Program-made: the position numbers and the translations under genes
Origin: Sequoia sempervirens
Taxonomy: Eukaryota; Streptophyta; Pinopsida; Cupressales; Cupressaceae
Assembly (NCBI GenBank): GCA_007258455.2
Contig: VDFB02358134.1
Coordinates: 213,303,314 to 213,367,313 of the forward strand
DNA: 64,000 nt
Direction: 5' to 3'
Notes under the pieces: generated by a model
Seen by the model: the letters and a program-made list of their open reading frames with translations, nothing else
What the model was told of the DNA's origin: nothing
The model's database searches: none
Shown: positions 45,242 to 57,559 of the stretch, one piece after another
How positions within the stretch are numbered: position 1 is the first letter of the stretch
How the letters are laid out: every line of letters begins with the position of its first letter

Positions 45242-48017
45242 TTACGCATGAGGGTGAATTAGAGGGGTTTGATGGGGTTGATACATGGGATAATGGATGG
45301 GATGCTGGAAAGGGTATGGATGGAATGATGGGGTGGATATGTGATGGGGAGACGCGTTCATGACCAACATTGGCACATGTGGTGGTGGATGTGAAAAGAT
45401 AAGAGGATTAAGGGATGGAGAATGTGGTGATAATGGAGGAGATGGAATGGTGAATTTCGGGACATATGGACCCAAAACAGACGTAGGCGATGAAAGGGGT
45501 GTATAATTAGCTTGTGGATTAGTGACTTTGGATGTTCTTACTAATTTTTCATGTGATGGCATTGCATCTTTTTTCTTTGGGATCCACATGGTTTTGATCT
45601 TTGCTTTGGTGGGCCTTTGTGGCCTACAGATTTTATTCAGATTTAGACTTTTCTTCTCTTCACCACGTCTTTTGGAGGGGACGTGAGGATCCTTAGATTC
45701 ATGTGGATGTTTGGATCTATGCATTTTTTCTTTAACAACCAAAGTGCTTTTAGTAGCAATGGGATGGGTGTGAGGAGATGGATGATGTGGAGTGATGGAG
45801 GTAGGAGTATGGGGATTATGTGTAGATGAGGATGTTTAGGTAAGTGCCCTTGGTGATCCTATGCTAGGGGGTATGTGAGGGATGTTTATGATGGATGAGA
45901 TGGATAGGTGATGAATGGATGAAGGATGGATGGGGACAGGAGGATGGAGGGAGGTGATTTTGGGATATAGGGGCCCAAAAAAAGAATAGATGCTAGAGAC
46001 TACAGGAGAAACAAAAGGGGCATATGGTAGATGGAGGATTAAAGATGGTAGATGGAGGGATGTAAGGACCCAAAATGGATGGAAGCGGGAGATAGAAGGA
46101 GGAAGATGGGCAGTTGTTTTGAGGTGTCTGATAGAAAGGAGGAGGGATGGCCACATATGATCTGGTGGGATGATGGGAAGAGCCGATATTTCTTTTGGAA
46201 AAGGCTCGTTGAGGGCGTCTAGAGGTTGTACCAACATCTTTGGATTGCGAATCGCGAATAGTACATCCAAGACCGTGCGGATACAAATGTTCTTTAGCTT
46301 GGATGGGCTCTATAATACCTTGCTCATGAAGGCCTAAACCTTTTTCCTTGATAGTTCATTTTTCTTGAGTATTCGATCTAGAGACCCAGGATTTTTGTTA
46401 TTTTGAAGAATGATCACGAGTTCATTGTGGGTGGAGGAGGAGGTTGGTGTATATGCATGAACAATACTTAGGAGACACATGGAGGAGTCTTGAGAGAGGA
46501 CCAAGGGGATATGCAAGCAGTGTGGGGATAGCATTTTTAGGCGATGATGGGGGATCATGAGAAGGAGATGATGGGATAGCAACATTAGGAGAGGGAGTAG
46601 GGGCCATGATAGGATATGGATTTGTGGTAGTAGGCTCATGCAATGGAGATGGAGATGGAGTAGTGGAAGCTTGAATGACAAGGGGATCATGGGATGGAAT
46701 GGACGGGGGACTGTGATCTTGAGGTGGACTAGATGGGATGGTAGGATCTTGATCTGGAGAAGGGGATATGCTGGCATGCTTTGGATTAGACTCTTGGAGT
46801 GACTCATCATGTGCAGAAGGCATGGTAATGGAGTCTTGTTGGGACTCTTCAAGTGGGGAAGATGGAGGGCTGAAAGATTCATGAGGTTCATTGGAATGGG
46901 TTTTGGTGCTACTAGGAGTGGGAGGAGTGGATTGGATTTGGGTGGATCTACGAGTAGAGGGAGTGGATTGGGCTTGGGTGTCTTCGATGGATTCGGTGGT
47001 TCTTGGAGTAGGAGGTGGGGGTTTAATGGATTTAGTGGGTTTAATGGTTTCAATGGTTTGAGCAGTACTAGGGGTGGTAACATCAATAACAGGTGTGGTA
47101 TGGAGAAGGGTCTCATCACTAGTGACCGTGGATGATGGATCTAGATGGCATGGTTCCATGACTTCAAGATGTGGAGTTGGGGATAGCTTCTTTGTAATGA
47201 GTCCTTGGAGAACTTCTAAAATGAGAGACTTGCATATGGTTGACTTGGCTGGGGTGGTAGAAATGGATGAGGGATTATGGAGTGGTGGACTAGGGTTAGA
47301 TGGAGGAATGGGATTGAATGTAGGACCATGAGTAAATGGGGGATTAGGATTGGATGGAGGACTAGGAGTAGATGGATGAATGGGATTGAATGGAGGACTA
47401 GGAGAAGATGGAGGACTAGGATTGGATGGAAGGTTAAGGTAAGGATATTGGAGTGGTGAATTAAGATAGGGGGACATGGATTGTGGATTAGGACAAGAGG
47501 ATATAGGTGGTGTAGTGGAACACAAAGATGTGGGCGATGGATTATAATATTGGGATGATGGATTAGGATGAGGATATGTGGATGTAGGATTAAGGTAAAA
47601 AGATGTGGATGTAGGATTAGTATGGGAAGATTGGGAAAGAGGATTACGATAGGGGGACATGGATGGGGAGTTGTAATAGGAATATTGTGATGGAAAATTA
47701 GGATAAGAGGATGATGTAGATGGACATGACAAATATGGGGATGAAGAAGATATTGGATATCTATTGTCAAAGGTGGCATAAGGAGCATGATTAGGTATGG
47801 ATGAAGACATAATGGGATAACTCATAGGAGTAATTGGATTTTGGAAAGTGGGTGGAGAAAGCTTACTAGTGGTGATAGCATCAAGGGGATCTATGTCATA
47901 TACCTCTTGATCAACAAGACTTTCATTATCAGTGTCGATGTAATTAGGGTTTCCCTTGACCACTATTGATGGAGGATGAGGATTCATGATGATGACAAGA
48001 TAAAGAGGATGGATCAA
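45242..48017 (-). CDS. Pro/Ser/Thr-rich protein with G-patch-like motif (element B copy)
   Basis: The main open frame is 46422-48017 (531 codons from the first Met; the Met at about 47987, MNPHPPSIVVKGNPNYID, matches the A start and is the better choice). It is Pro/Ser/Asn/Tyr-rich, then Pro/Thr-rich with THSNEPHESF and TTPSPSPLHEPTTTNP. The G-patch region (46270-46400) follows in other frames (DRILKK, then KGLGLHEQGIIEPI, HGLGCTIRDSQS), split by two one-base gains in A-runs relative to A. The C-terminal part 45242-45742 is open (KTMWIPKKKDAM, LGPYVPKFT). Likely a Gag/Gag-Pro-derived protein; no protease motif. No signal or membrane segment seen. Confidence 0.6.
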
Positions 48018-48019
48018 AT

Positions 48020-48950
48020 ATTTTGGATGGAGATGGATGAAAGCTCAAATCGGGATTTTGGTCAAGCTCAGATCAGGGTTGGACAAAAGCTCAGATTAGG
48101 ATGACTGGGTGATGTGATAGGATTGATTTTGATCTTGATTGGATCGGATTTTGATTTGGCAAGATTGGATTAGATTGGATTGGAATTGGATTTGGCAAGA
48201 CTGGATTAGATTGGATTTGGATTTGATTGGATTGGATTGGATTGGATTGGATTGGATTTGATTAGATTGGATTGGATTTGATTTGATTGGATTGGATTTG
48301 GATTATTTGGTTGTTTAGACAATTTGATGAATGATTGATTTTGATAGATTTGGACTGTTGGATGGGTGTGATTGGATGACGAAAGATGTGGGAGAGAGAC
48401 CTTAAGCTTGATCAAAGGAAGTTGCCCTTAGTGACCTAGAGCTTTGATTGATTAAGAGGATGATTATGGCACAGAACCCGCCTTAAGATAGGAATGGATT
48501 GATTTGGCCGAGGATGATAACTTACAACACCAAATTCACCTCAAGATGGAAGCGAATTGATTGGGGTCAAAGTTAAAGACTAATAATCAAGTTCAAGTGC
48601 TATGGTCAATTTGGGTAACCACTTTGTAATACAAGTTTAAGGCGGTTTGGTTATGGATGGTGTTTGAGGATGTGAATGGTAAAGTTGAGGGGATGGAATT
48701 TTAAACAAAAAATTAAGATGAAAGGGTGGATTAAAGATGATTGTGGAGAATGAATGGGGATTTATAATGGTTAACAAAGATTTGGAGCGATAGAATGGAG
48801 GTTTAAATAGATCAAATGGAGGTTTCGGGAGGCTTAGAATGACAAAATGGAGACTTAGGATGATGGGATAATGGTTGGGAATGATTAAGTGGTGATTTAG
48901 AGGGTAAATGAATCCAAATGGGGTACTTTCAGGGTGTTGACAGCAAAATT
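48020..48950 (-). other. Leader between array 2 and the Pro-rich frame, with GGATT microsatellite
   Basis: 48120-48310 is a degenerate GGATT/GATTT pentanucleotide repeat. AATCTGAGCTTTTG-like words (minus) at 48040-48100 match A 10700-10770 just before its Pro-rich frame. No array of GTTTACTC hairpins here, unlike A. Confidence 0.7.
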
Positions 48951-48954
48951 AGGG

Positions 48955-49135
48955 GCGTAGACAGCGTTCTGCAGTGAATCAGGGGCGCTTCCGCCTTTCT
49001 ACAGTGAAATCAGGGGCACTTCCGCCTTTCTGCAGTAGGATCAGGGGCGCTTCCACCTTTCTGCAGCAGAATCAGGGGTGCTTCCGCCTTTCTGTAGCAC
49101 AATCAGGGGTGCTTCTGCCTTTCTGTAGTGGGACA
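48955..49135. repeat. GC-rich minisatellite array 2 of element B
   Basis: Five to six copies of a 33-bp unit, AATCAGGGGYGCTTCCGCC then TTTCTGCAGT. Placed as array 2 of A but with a different core. Confidence 0.87.
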
Positions 49136-49249
49136 GAACTTGGTTTTGATGGTAAAGGCTATGGCAAGGATGCAAAATGATAAAGTAAGGCCAAAGTATC
49201 AAAGATTTCATAGATTTTTCACAGAAAACACTTCAAGAAAGCATAATCC

Positions 49250-49720
49250 TATGATTAATATTAAGGGTATGGCAAGGCAAAGTCTTAATCTAGGATGCAC
49301 AAGGTTTCTAGGGAGTCCTTGATATACTCTCGGTACATGAGGCACAACCGTGAAGACAAGTCCGTCACAAGCGTGAGTCGGGAACCCCAGCGAGATACTG
49401 AATGGCTTGGACCAAATCTTCACGTCTATATAGGTATCACCCTAGCTTCGAAACTCCGCCAATTACGACGTGACTGGATTGAGGTACAACTTTCGTTCTC
49501 CCCCCTTTATATACCCTGTCGGTATGTGTGGTTGGAATCGTCCCTTGGGGTGATGAAATCCCCAAGCAGGTCCCACTAGAAAGAAGACACTAACCGTTTC
49601 CAACTACTCCCCAGGCTCACACGAAGTGCAAGGGGAAAGCGAAAATAAATTAATGCCCCCTTGGGTAACACAAAAATAAGCAATCACAGCAAGCAGCTAA
49701 GTTTTAATCCCCCTAATTAG
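49250..49720 (-). promoter_or_regulatory. Conserved internal TATA module of element B
   Basis: Minus strand GGGTATATAAAGGGGGGAG (about 49500-49518) and flanking text match A 7240-7720 closely. The plus strand carries the 94-codon frame 49295-49579 (MHKVSRESLIYSRYMRHNRE). Followed on the right by an (AT)n run at 49745-49762. Confidence 0.6.
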
Positions 49721-49974
49721 ACTATGTTTGAAAATAGCAAAGATATATATATATATATATTTTTTATCTTTTTCAAAAATTTGATCGAATAAATGGCCCT
49801 GCAAGCAAATGTTAGCTATCTTCTTCTTCATCCTTGGTAAAATTTTGCCACAAAATGTTGCAAAATGTTAGCAAAAAACACCACTATCCTTGCCAAAATG
49901 ATGTTAGAGGGCTACTATTTGAAAACAGCAAAAAACAGGAGCAAAAACGAAGCAAAAATGACTGTTTTACCTTC

Positions 49975-50480
49975 CAAACTATGCTGTTTTGGGGTGCTTC
50001 TACCCTTCTATAGCAAAAATCAGGGCGCTTTCGCCTTTCTGCGTTAAGGCAAAGGGTGCTACACAAAAGGTGGGGCGCTGAGTACAGGGTGTGGCGCTGC
50101 GTAAGAAGCGGGGCACTGCATACAAGATGGGGCGCTGCATAAAAGGTGGGGCACTGTGTAAGAAGCGGGGCGCTGCGTAAAAGGTGGGGCACTACGTACA
50201 AGGTGGGGCACTGCCGCCTTTCTACAACAAACTTGTTAGATTTCCAAGAAAACAAGAAGGTTGTGCCCCTCCCACTGCAAGAAACGTGTTAGAAAATCTT
50301 TTTAAATTTATCCCTAATCACAGCTAACTCGTTAGAGGAAAGTAAAACTTTGAGATGTGGGGCGCTTCTACCTTTTTGGAACAGACCAGAGGGTGCTTCC
50401 ACCTTTCTGCAGCAAGGCAGAGGGCGCTTCCACCTTTCTGCGACAAGGCAGAGGGCGCTTCCGCCTTTCTGTGACCTTTT
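49975..50480. repeat. GC-rich minisatellite array 1 of element B
   Basis: Two sub-arrays. 50055-50215: about nine units of 18-20 bp, GGGGCGCTGCGTAAAAGGT. 50360-50475: three to four units of 33 bp, GGGCGCTTCCACCTTTCTGC. Single copies of the second type at 49990 and 50030. Lies next to the PBS as array 1 does in A. Confidence 0.88.
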
Positions 50481-50530
50481 CCTGCACAATTCTTAGCTAA
50501 AACAATGGTTAAATATAAGAACCCGTTTGT

Positions 50531-50550
50531 GGGTCCCACCGGGCGTGCCA
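50531..50550 (-). other. Primer-binding site of element B
   Basis: Minus strand TGGCACGCCCGGTGGGACCC, four bases (TTTC) inside the 5' LTR; three differences from the A site. Confidence 0.82.
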
Positions 50551-50554
50551 GAAA

Positions 50555-51906
50555 TGTATACCTTAGAATTTCTACTGCTCTAAATGTGCAAAATAACTAA
50601 GAAATGCAAATGACAAAATACCAAGGACACCTCAAGATTAGCCTAAAGAGAGATAAAACAAGAAGGAAAATGGACAAAACAAGATAGAAACAATTTCACC
50701 TTCCTTGCTGTTGATGTCTCCTTGATTGGCCCTTGCTTGGAATTGATTGTGTGCTCCTTAGATGATAGATTGAGTGACTAAAATGCAAGATTCAATATGC
50801 AAGATGATTAACAAAGATGGTTAAATGATTGAAAAGGCTTGAGGATTCAAATGGACAGCATGTAGTTATGAGAATGTAAAAGTGTTTGGGAAAGCAAATG
50901 GGCAGCATGTAGTTGCTCAAATTAAAAGTGTTGAAAATGCCCTTGAGGAGGGGGCATTTATAGGAGAATTTGAATTCTCTAGAGAATTCAATGGTCAAGA
51001 TTGATCCAACAAGGTCAAGATGAAGGGCTATGGTGAGTTGAGAACCCACAAGCCCTCACATCTTGACATGTGGAGGGTGAAGTGGACAAGGGGATATGAG
51101 GTGTAAGTGAGGTGTCAAGAAGGTACATGAGGTGGAAAAAGGACATGCACCTTGGGGAGTGAGGAAATTTCCACAAAAAGGGATTCCTTGTCCCCAAGTG
51201 GGAGTGAAAGGACATTTGAGGAATTTTGGAATTCCTCAAAAATCTACATGGGAAAATGAAAGGTGGTTGGGGATATAAATGTGAATTAAAAATTCACATT
51301 CCTAGGAAAGTCTAAAAGATAAAAGATGGGCTCCAAAAAGGTGGGACTTGGTCACATGTGGAGATTGTGACAAGTCCAAGGTTGGTCACATGTGGAGATT
51401 GTGACAAGCCCAAGGTTCTAGAAGCCTTGGAAGGATGGAATGTGAATTAAAAATTCACATATAAAAGAGAGGAATCTAGGATGAATAAAAAGGAATTAAA
51501 AATTCCTTGGAGAATGATTAGGCTTAATTAATTAGTAATTAGAGGATAATTAGGGGCTAGTTAGGATTAAAAGCCAACTTGCAAAAGTTGGAGGATGTAA
51601 CACATCCTAATCAAGGATTAGGCATGTGCACATCCTTAATAAAAAGATTAGGAAATGGATTAGGATTAGATGAAAATGACATGTGAGGAATTAAATAAAT
51701 GTAATATTTATTTAATTTATTTGATGAAAGGAGGATTAAAAGAGGGTAAGGTATTTAATTAATAATTAAATACCTTAGGGATTTGGCAGAATTAAAGATA
51801 TTAATTAAATAATAGTAATATTACTTAATTAACTCGGATAAGAGGATGTTTAGACAAAAAAGTGATAAATTTGGATAAATTAAGTGTCCAAATTTGGATG
51901 TCTACA
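50555..51906 (-). repeat. 5' LTR of element B
   Basis: 1352 bp. Aligns end to end with 38936-40283 with scattered substitutions and a few single-base indels. Minus strand opens TGTAGACATCC. Confidence 0.95.
50955..50991 (-). promoter_or_regulatory. Palindrome plus TATA box in the B 5' LTR
   Basis: The same 22-bp palindrome (half-site TTGAATTCTCT) at 50970-50991, with TATAAATG at 50955-50962 on the minus strand. This copy of the TATA box has one change from the TATAAATA in the other three LTRs. Confidence 0.72.
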
Positions 51907-51911
51907 ATTGC

Positions 51912-52690
51912 ATTAAGATGTCTAAGAAAATATAGATAATAATGATTACATGCATCAATGTACATGTATGCCAAATTATGTAAGAGTATACAAGGATGAA
52001 TATACAAATACAAGTTAGGTAGTGAGTTTATATAGAACTAAGGAGAGGATGGAGGGGGAAATCCAACCAATAGGAATTGATGAAAATGGTAAATTCTTCA
52101 CCCTTTAAGGGTGGACAAATCTCATCACTTCATCTCCTTATCTCCTAGTTATTAAATAATAAAGTCACTTTATTGTTGTAATAAATCTTAATAAAAGCGT
52201 AGGAAATACTTATGACTAAGGGAAAATAAATTATCCCACTAAGAAAATAAAAAACTGCACCAGCAGGATCAGTATGAATGTATGATAAATAACGTATATC
52301 AAAATAGTAATTTTGAATTGACATAATTCCCTAGATATAGTGGAACTATAAGTACAAAGGAACAAAGAACATGAATTTTTTTTAAAAAAATAGGTCAACA
52401 TGGAAGAGACCTAAATGTCTTGACACTTTGCATCATCCCTAAAAGACATAAAAATATAGTTATGAAAAATTGAAGAATGAAGATACATAAAGAGGAATGT
52501 AAGATGTTCATATTCATTCCATTTGTATCTTTGTGCCAACAAGAGTATAAAGGGTCATCCAAAGAGAACTAACAAACAAAATACACACAAGGAAACACAT
52601 TACAGGAATAACAATACATGCAAGCACGGGAAAAAGAAAAAGGGTATAACCCTTGCAAGTAAGTTTATATAAAATATTATGCATCCCAAT
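51912..52690 (-). repeat. LTR-like AT-rich DNA (element D?)
   Basis: No gene. The minus strand has TTCTATATAAACTC near 52027-52040 with a CCATCCTCTCC stretch upstream, typical of an LTR promoter. It carries the right target-site copy of element B at 51907-51911. Family uncertain. Confidence 0.35.
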
Positions 52691-52699
52691 ATTTATCAT

Positions 52700-55560
52700 C
52701 ATTAAGAGATGGAAGGTAAGATGTGATAGGGACTATAGTAAGTGTGGTACAAGGAGAGATTCCTTGTTGGATACATGATGGATCATTCATCATAGAAGGA
52801 TCATCATGCATGCCCCCAAAACCAAAGTCCATTGATTGTGGTAAAATCACAAACAATTATACATCATTTTCAAATGGTTTAGCCATGTTATCCAAATCAT
52901 TATTTGAATAAACCACAATAGGTGATATGGTAGTGATAAAAACATGGTTACAAGCACTATAAATCACAAAAGAAGAAGCTTTAAGAAAAGGAATAGAAGA
53001 ATCATATAAACTCAACAATGGAAAAGGAAGTGAGTGCTTAATATTTTAGATTAGATGGGAATGGTAAGGAGCTAGAAAATAAGTTTGAAGGAGTGGGACC
53101 TTGTTATGATCTAACTACATAGGAAAAGGTTTACTAGGAAAAGGTTCACTTCTTGTAGCAAGCTGGAAAGACATAACATGGCATCATCTATTGCATTCTT
53201 TTGCATGTCAATTTCTTCATGTACGATTAAGAGCCTGCATAGGGGAACTTGGGTGTTTCCCAACATCAATTTATTTTCATCCTTTATAGGAGGAGGAATA
53301 AAAGGAACAAAAAAATCTTGGGAGACACCAAGAGAAGAAGGATTCCACACACTAGACTAATTTCCTCTATAACCCAAAGGGATAGGAGAAACAAAAGAAA
53401 TATCTAAAGTGCGAGGAGGTCTAGGCTATTATGAGAATTTTCCTCATGGTATTGGATAGGATGGTGGAGGTGGAACCTCAACATAGACACCAAATGTTGG
53501 GGGTTGGGGAAGGATACTCAATTTGGGCTATGATTCATTCACTACCTATGGAACAAGAGGAACTACTTTCATAGTCATAGGAGACTAAGGGGCCTTAAGG
53601 GTAGCATCCAGAATGGTAGATAGGGGGCTTCTAGTAGACAACCAATAGAAATTCAATTAGCTTTGAATTTTTATAAGAAGAAAAAATAACATCATTGCAT
53701 GGTCAAATATGCTCAATTGGTTGTGGTCAAATGTAGTCAAGTGAAAAGTTCCCATGAGGGGACAGTGGCCTGAAATTAGTGTCATGTACAATGTGAACCT
53801 ATACTTCAAATGGAAAATTTTGCAAAGGGGACCAAACTCATGAAAGTGAGCCATGAGTGATCCAAATTCATACAAAACTAGATTGAGGTATGAATTATGG
53901 TGAAAATTACATCCAAGCTTTCTAGTCCTTGAACTAGACATGAAGGGTGAAAACACTAATGGTAGGGTGAGTGGAACCATCATGCACTCTAACTGAGAAT
54001 TTTGATTTCTTGTACTTTTCTAGGTATAAATCATGCATATAGAGGAACTCTCCATAACTATCTTCACTGGGAATATAGAATAAATGAGTACTATATGTGT
54101 GGGGATGCCATTAATTATTGCAGTAATGTAAAGAGGACCATTAGGTGCATGAATGGAGGGATCAATGTGGGTGAAGGTAATATTTGGAAGGAGTTTAGCT
54201 TGTCCTCAGTGAGGGTGAGCATCTATCATGATAATTATGTTATCTAATGGTTATCTTTTATAATAAGAGTTTATGGAAGTGGGTATTGTATCAAAAAATG
54301 GCTAGGTAGCAGGTTGGTATATATTTTCAAGTTTTTAGCTGGAGGTGCTACAAATTTATTTACTTTGTCATTCAAACTAGCCACCTGAACAATATTAGAG
54401 TCAATGAGGTCCTACACTTGGTGCTTAAGATGCATACATCACTCAATATCATGCCCATGTGTTTGATGATATTGAAAAAATTCCCTTGATTCATAAGAAG
54501 GTAGAGGTATGGTAGTGTCTATAGGGAAAATAGGAGGAAGATGAATCAAGTTATTTTTATGCAGTTTGTTGCATAATGGAATATAGAGATTCAAAAAGCT
54601 GGGATAATTTTTGAGCCTTTTATTTAAGAAGAAGAATTAATTTTGATGAATTTTTGTTTTGTTTCTTGAATGATTGATGATTTGGAGCACCAACCTCAAA
54701 TTGACCAATGGGAGCTAGCAAGTAAAATCTCTCATACCAAGGCTAACCAATAGTTGGTAATCATGAAGAGTCATGCAAAGATGTGTGAATGAGGGATATT
54801 GCATTAACACTATTTTATTTTGATATATGCATTTGTATATTTCCAATGAAAACTCGTTTCACATCAACATCTAGAAGAGAATACGGGATTTGAGAGAAGA
54901 GGGATTGGTAGTTCCCTATAAATTTCATAAAATTTTCCTTCACCCCTTGCTTACAACAAATAAAATCATCAATATGACTTGAGGTCCAATATTGGCTTGG
55001 AAATATTGGAGGAACTGATTGAAAAGTTGTTAAAAATAATGAATTAAATTGTTAGGAAATGGACATAATCAATCCAAGGCCATGTCCTTTCATGACTGAG
55101 GAAAGATATTAGCTACTAGATCATCTTTGAAAATAAAATCATTGTGTAGTGCAGTAAAGGCTAACACATGGTTATTAGGGTCTCATTTTCCATCGTACTT
55201 CTCAAAATGGGGTATTTTAATGTTTTACGGTATTGGGGTTTTTATGATTGTGAATGACAATGGTCTATGAGTGTAGTATGATGGAGGATTATATTGGGAT
55301 TAGATTAGATTTATATTTGATATTTTTCTTGTAAGGAACTCACATTTTTAAAGAGTCAGTTAATGACAAGATTGACAAGTGAGATGTTTGAGAGTGGGTA
55401 GAATATGAAGGACTGGAGCTAACAATAGATGGATTGGAATTTTGGTAAGGGAATTGTGGATGAGGTTGGCTAATAATATGTTGGGAAACAACTGGATTGA
55501 AATTTTTAGAATTAAATGGGAGGTTGGAGGATGGTGGGACAAAGATATATTAGGTTATAG
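52700..55560 (-). pseudogene. Ty3/gypsy-like Gag remnant (element D)
   Basis: Minus strand, many stops. Recognisable text: FFQYHQTHGHDIE, CMHLKHQV, DLIDSNIVQVASLNDKVNKF (54340-54490), the Gag zinc-finger/linker region of gypsy elements with the Cys ligand lost; upstream TNPSSLKSRILF and LHDYQLLVSLGMRDFTC (54730-54930). Downstream 53111-53350 is open (SLGVSQDFFVPFIPPPIKDE). No Pol domain is left before 52700. Confidence 0.55.
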
Positions 55561-56900
55561 GATTCCCACATGTAACCCTAAAACATAGATTTTTGGTTCC
55601 CTAAACGTTTCTAGCACTTCTAGGGTTTTTCACCTAAAAGGAGAAAGATGGGTAAAAAATGCTTATGTTCACACTCAAAGGTCAATGTGATATAGATGGA
55701 ATATGTATGCAATATGTGAGATGTAATGTTTGAATGTAGGAAACTAATATGATTGATTGACTAATGAATATAAATTAAAGGAAAACAACTTGTTTGAAAA
55801 CACATTGTGATATGTAGAAATGAACTAGAAATGTGCACCTGTAATGTGGATGAAGGCTAGAAATGAAATTTGAGATGCTCTTGATGTTGATTTTTAGGCC
55901 AAGTGGGACTGATTCGCCATTCTGGGCGAATTAGTCCCAGTTCTATAAAACTAAACCAAAGCCTATTTCAGAAAAAAGGGTATCCAAAAATGTAAAAAAC
56001 ACAAAACTGACTTGGAAGTGGGACTCATTCACCATTCATGGTGGATGAGTCCACTTTTGAATTTATGAATTTCAAAGGTGGATTCTGAAGCTTTGAATCT
56101 ACATTTTGATTCTATATAGGTGTTCGTTTCTGAAACTCTAATTTATGGGTCTGAAAAATGAGTTTTTTTTTTATATTTTGACTTGTTGAATGAGGAGAAG
56201 ACTTGAGAAACTTTGTAACTTTATCTTCAATTATTTCCAAGCTTGCAAGAGACTTAGATCTGCAAACACACAAGAAGAGAAGAAGAAATGTTGGATGTTA
56301 GGGCATGGGGGTTTGCCTTGGTCAAACCCCTTTTAGGTAATTAAACCAAAATGATGAAAGAAAGTAATGAAAAATGAAATAATGGAGTTGATTACCTTGT
56401 CATGATGTTTGATCTTGAAAGTTTGCAACAAAACATGAAGAATCTACCCTTGAATGTTTGAAAATTGATATCTTGGTGGCTTGAAATAATGAAACCCTAA
56501 GTTGCTTGACTTGAGATGGAAGATTAGTGGATGAATAAATGATAAGAGATGACAGATTAGGAGATGTGAAATGAGGAGAAAAACACTTATTTATACACAC
56601 TTGTGCCTTAGTAACCCGATGATACCTCATCACAGGCTAACATCAAGTAATTTTGAATAAAAACCCAAAAGGAAATTTGAAATATCTTGAATTTGGAGCC
56701 AAGGGGGACTCATTCACCACCCATGGTGAATGGGTCCCACCTAGGACCTAAAAATGGTTGTTAGGAATTAGGTCACATTTAATGTTCTTTTTTAGGTTTA
56801 CATTCAAAAATATACTTAATTAAGCCTTATAAGGGCATAAAGGGGTCAAATAAAGCATAAGAAAGGTGTAAATAGTGAAGTTATGCCTAGAAAAGCATGA
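55561..56900 (-). repeat. Probable LTR of element D with repeated hairpins
   Basis: Minus strand TATAAATA near 56588-56595. Three hairpins share a stem like GGGACTCATTCACC/GGTGAATGAGTCCC: 55907-55940, 56022-56056 and 56707-56740, each with a loop of about six bases. The block 56285-56330 resembles 19510-19560 of element C. No gene; 56400-56633 looks incidental. Confidence 0.5.
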
Positions 56901-57558
56901 AATTCTATTACAAGACTTTACAACACTTCAAAATAGGACTTGTTTAGTGATAAAAGGTGATTTTTAGGTGAATTGTAATGAATAGAGTCTAGAAGAGTGT
57001 ATAAATGTTTTACAACACTTCACAACACCTTTACAAGACATTAATAAATGTATTTTATTTAGTTTGCAAAGGTCCAAGACCTAGTGTGGACATGTAAAAC
57101 ACCTCACAATGCTAAATCAAAGCCTCATTAAGTCCAATTTATCATGAATTATTCCCATGTCAATAAAATGGTACTTTTTTCTATGACACAAACCCCAAAG
57201 CTAGTGTTAATACTATTACTAGACTGTGTAGTAGTAGTTATAATAGAACAAGTGAATATTTGTTGGAATAGGATATTTCAACGTGGGTATTGACACTTGT
57301 GTCCCTATTTGGATTTGAAGGTCCACATATTATTGAGAATTTCCATATAACTAGTTGATGCCATAATATTTGTATCCACTATGTGAGCTAGACTATGTAG
57401 AAATTCAACGCTTTGTGAATCATTAAGTAACAATCTCTTAAGGTTCTCTATGAGAGGGAAAACTTCCCTAGCCAAGTGTTTTATACTCTAAGAACTTTTT
57501 GATACTAGCCAATTCCTTGTCTATTTCCAGAATTTGATCCTCAAGAACATAGGGCACA
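56901..57558. other. AT-rich DNA, nothing recognised
   Basis: Degenerate repeats of TTTACAACACTTCA near 56920-57030. No coding or RNA feature seen. Confidence 0.5.
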
Positions 57559-57559
57559 G

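Larger units (their letters stand above)
38936..51906 (-). mobile_element. Element B: 13-kb LTR retrotransposon without reverse transcriptase
   Basis: LTRs 38936-40283 and 50555-51906 (minus-strand sense), differing at only a few per cent of positions by eye, and perfect flanking ATTGC (38931-38935 and 51907-51911). PBS at 50531-50550 and purine tract at 40284-40298. Same family as A in LTRs, PBS, TATA module, Pro-rich frame and 3' region. Younger than A by LTR similarity and by the long open frame. No reverse transcriptase, RNase H or integrase motif seen. Confidence 0.95.

Noticed and set aside
47216..47788. 190-codon His/Leu/Pro-rich minus-strand frame and the 261-codon frame 46334-47119
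   Set aside because: Both overlap the 531-codon frame in another phase; their composition is the shifted reading of CCA/TCC-rich DNA. The second contributes only its end to the G-patch region.
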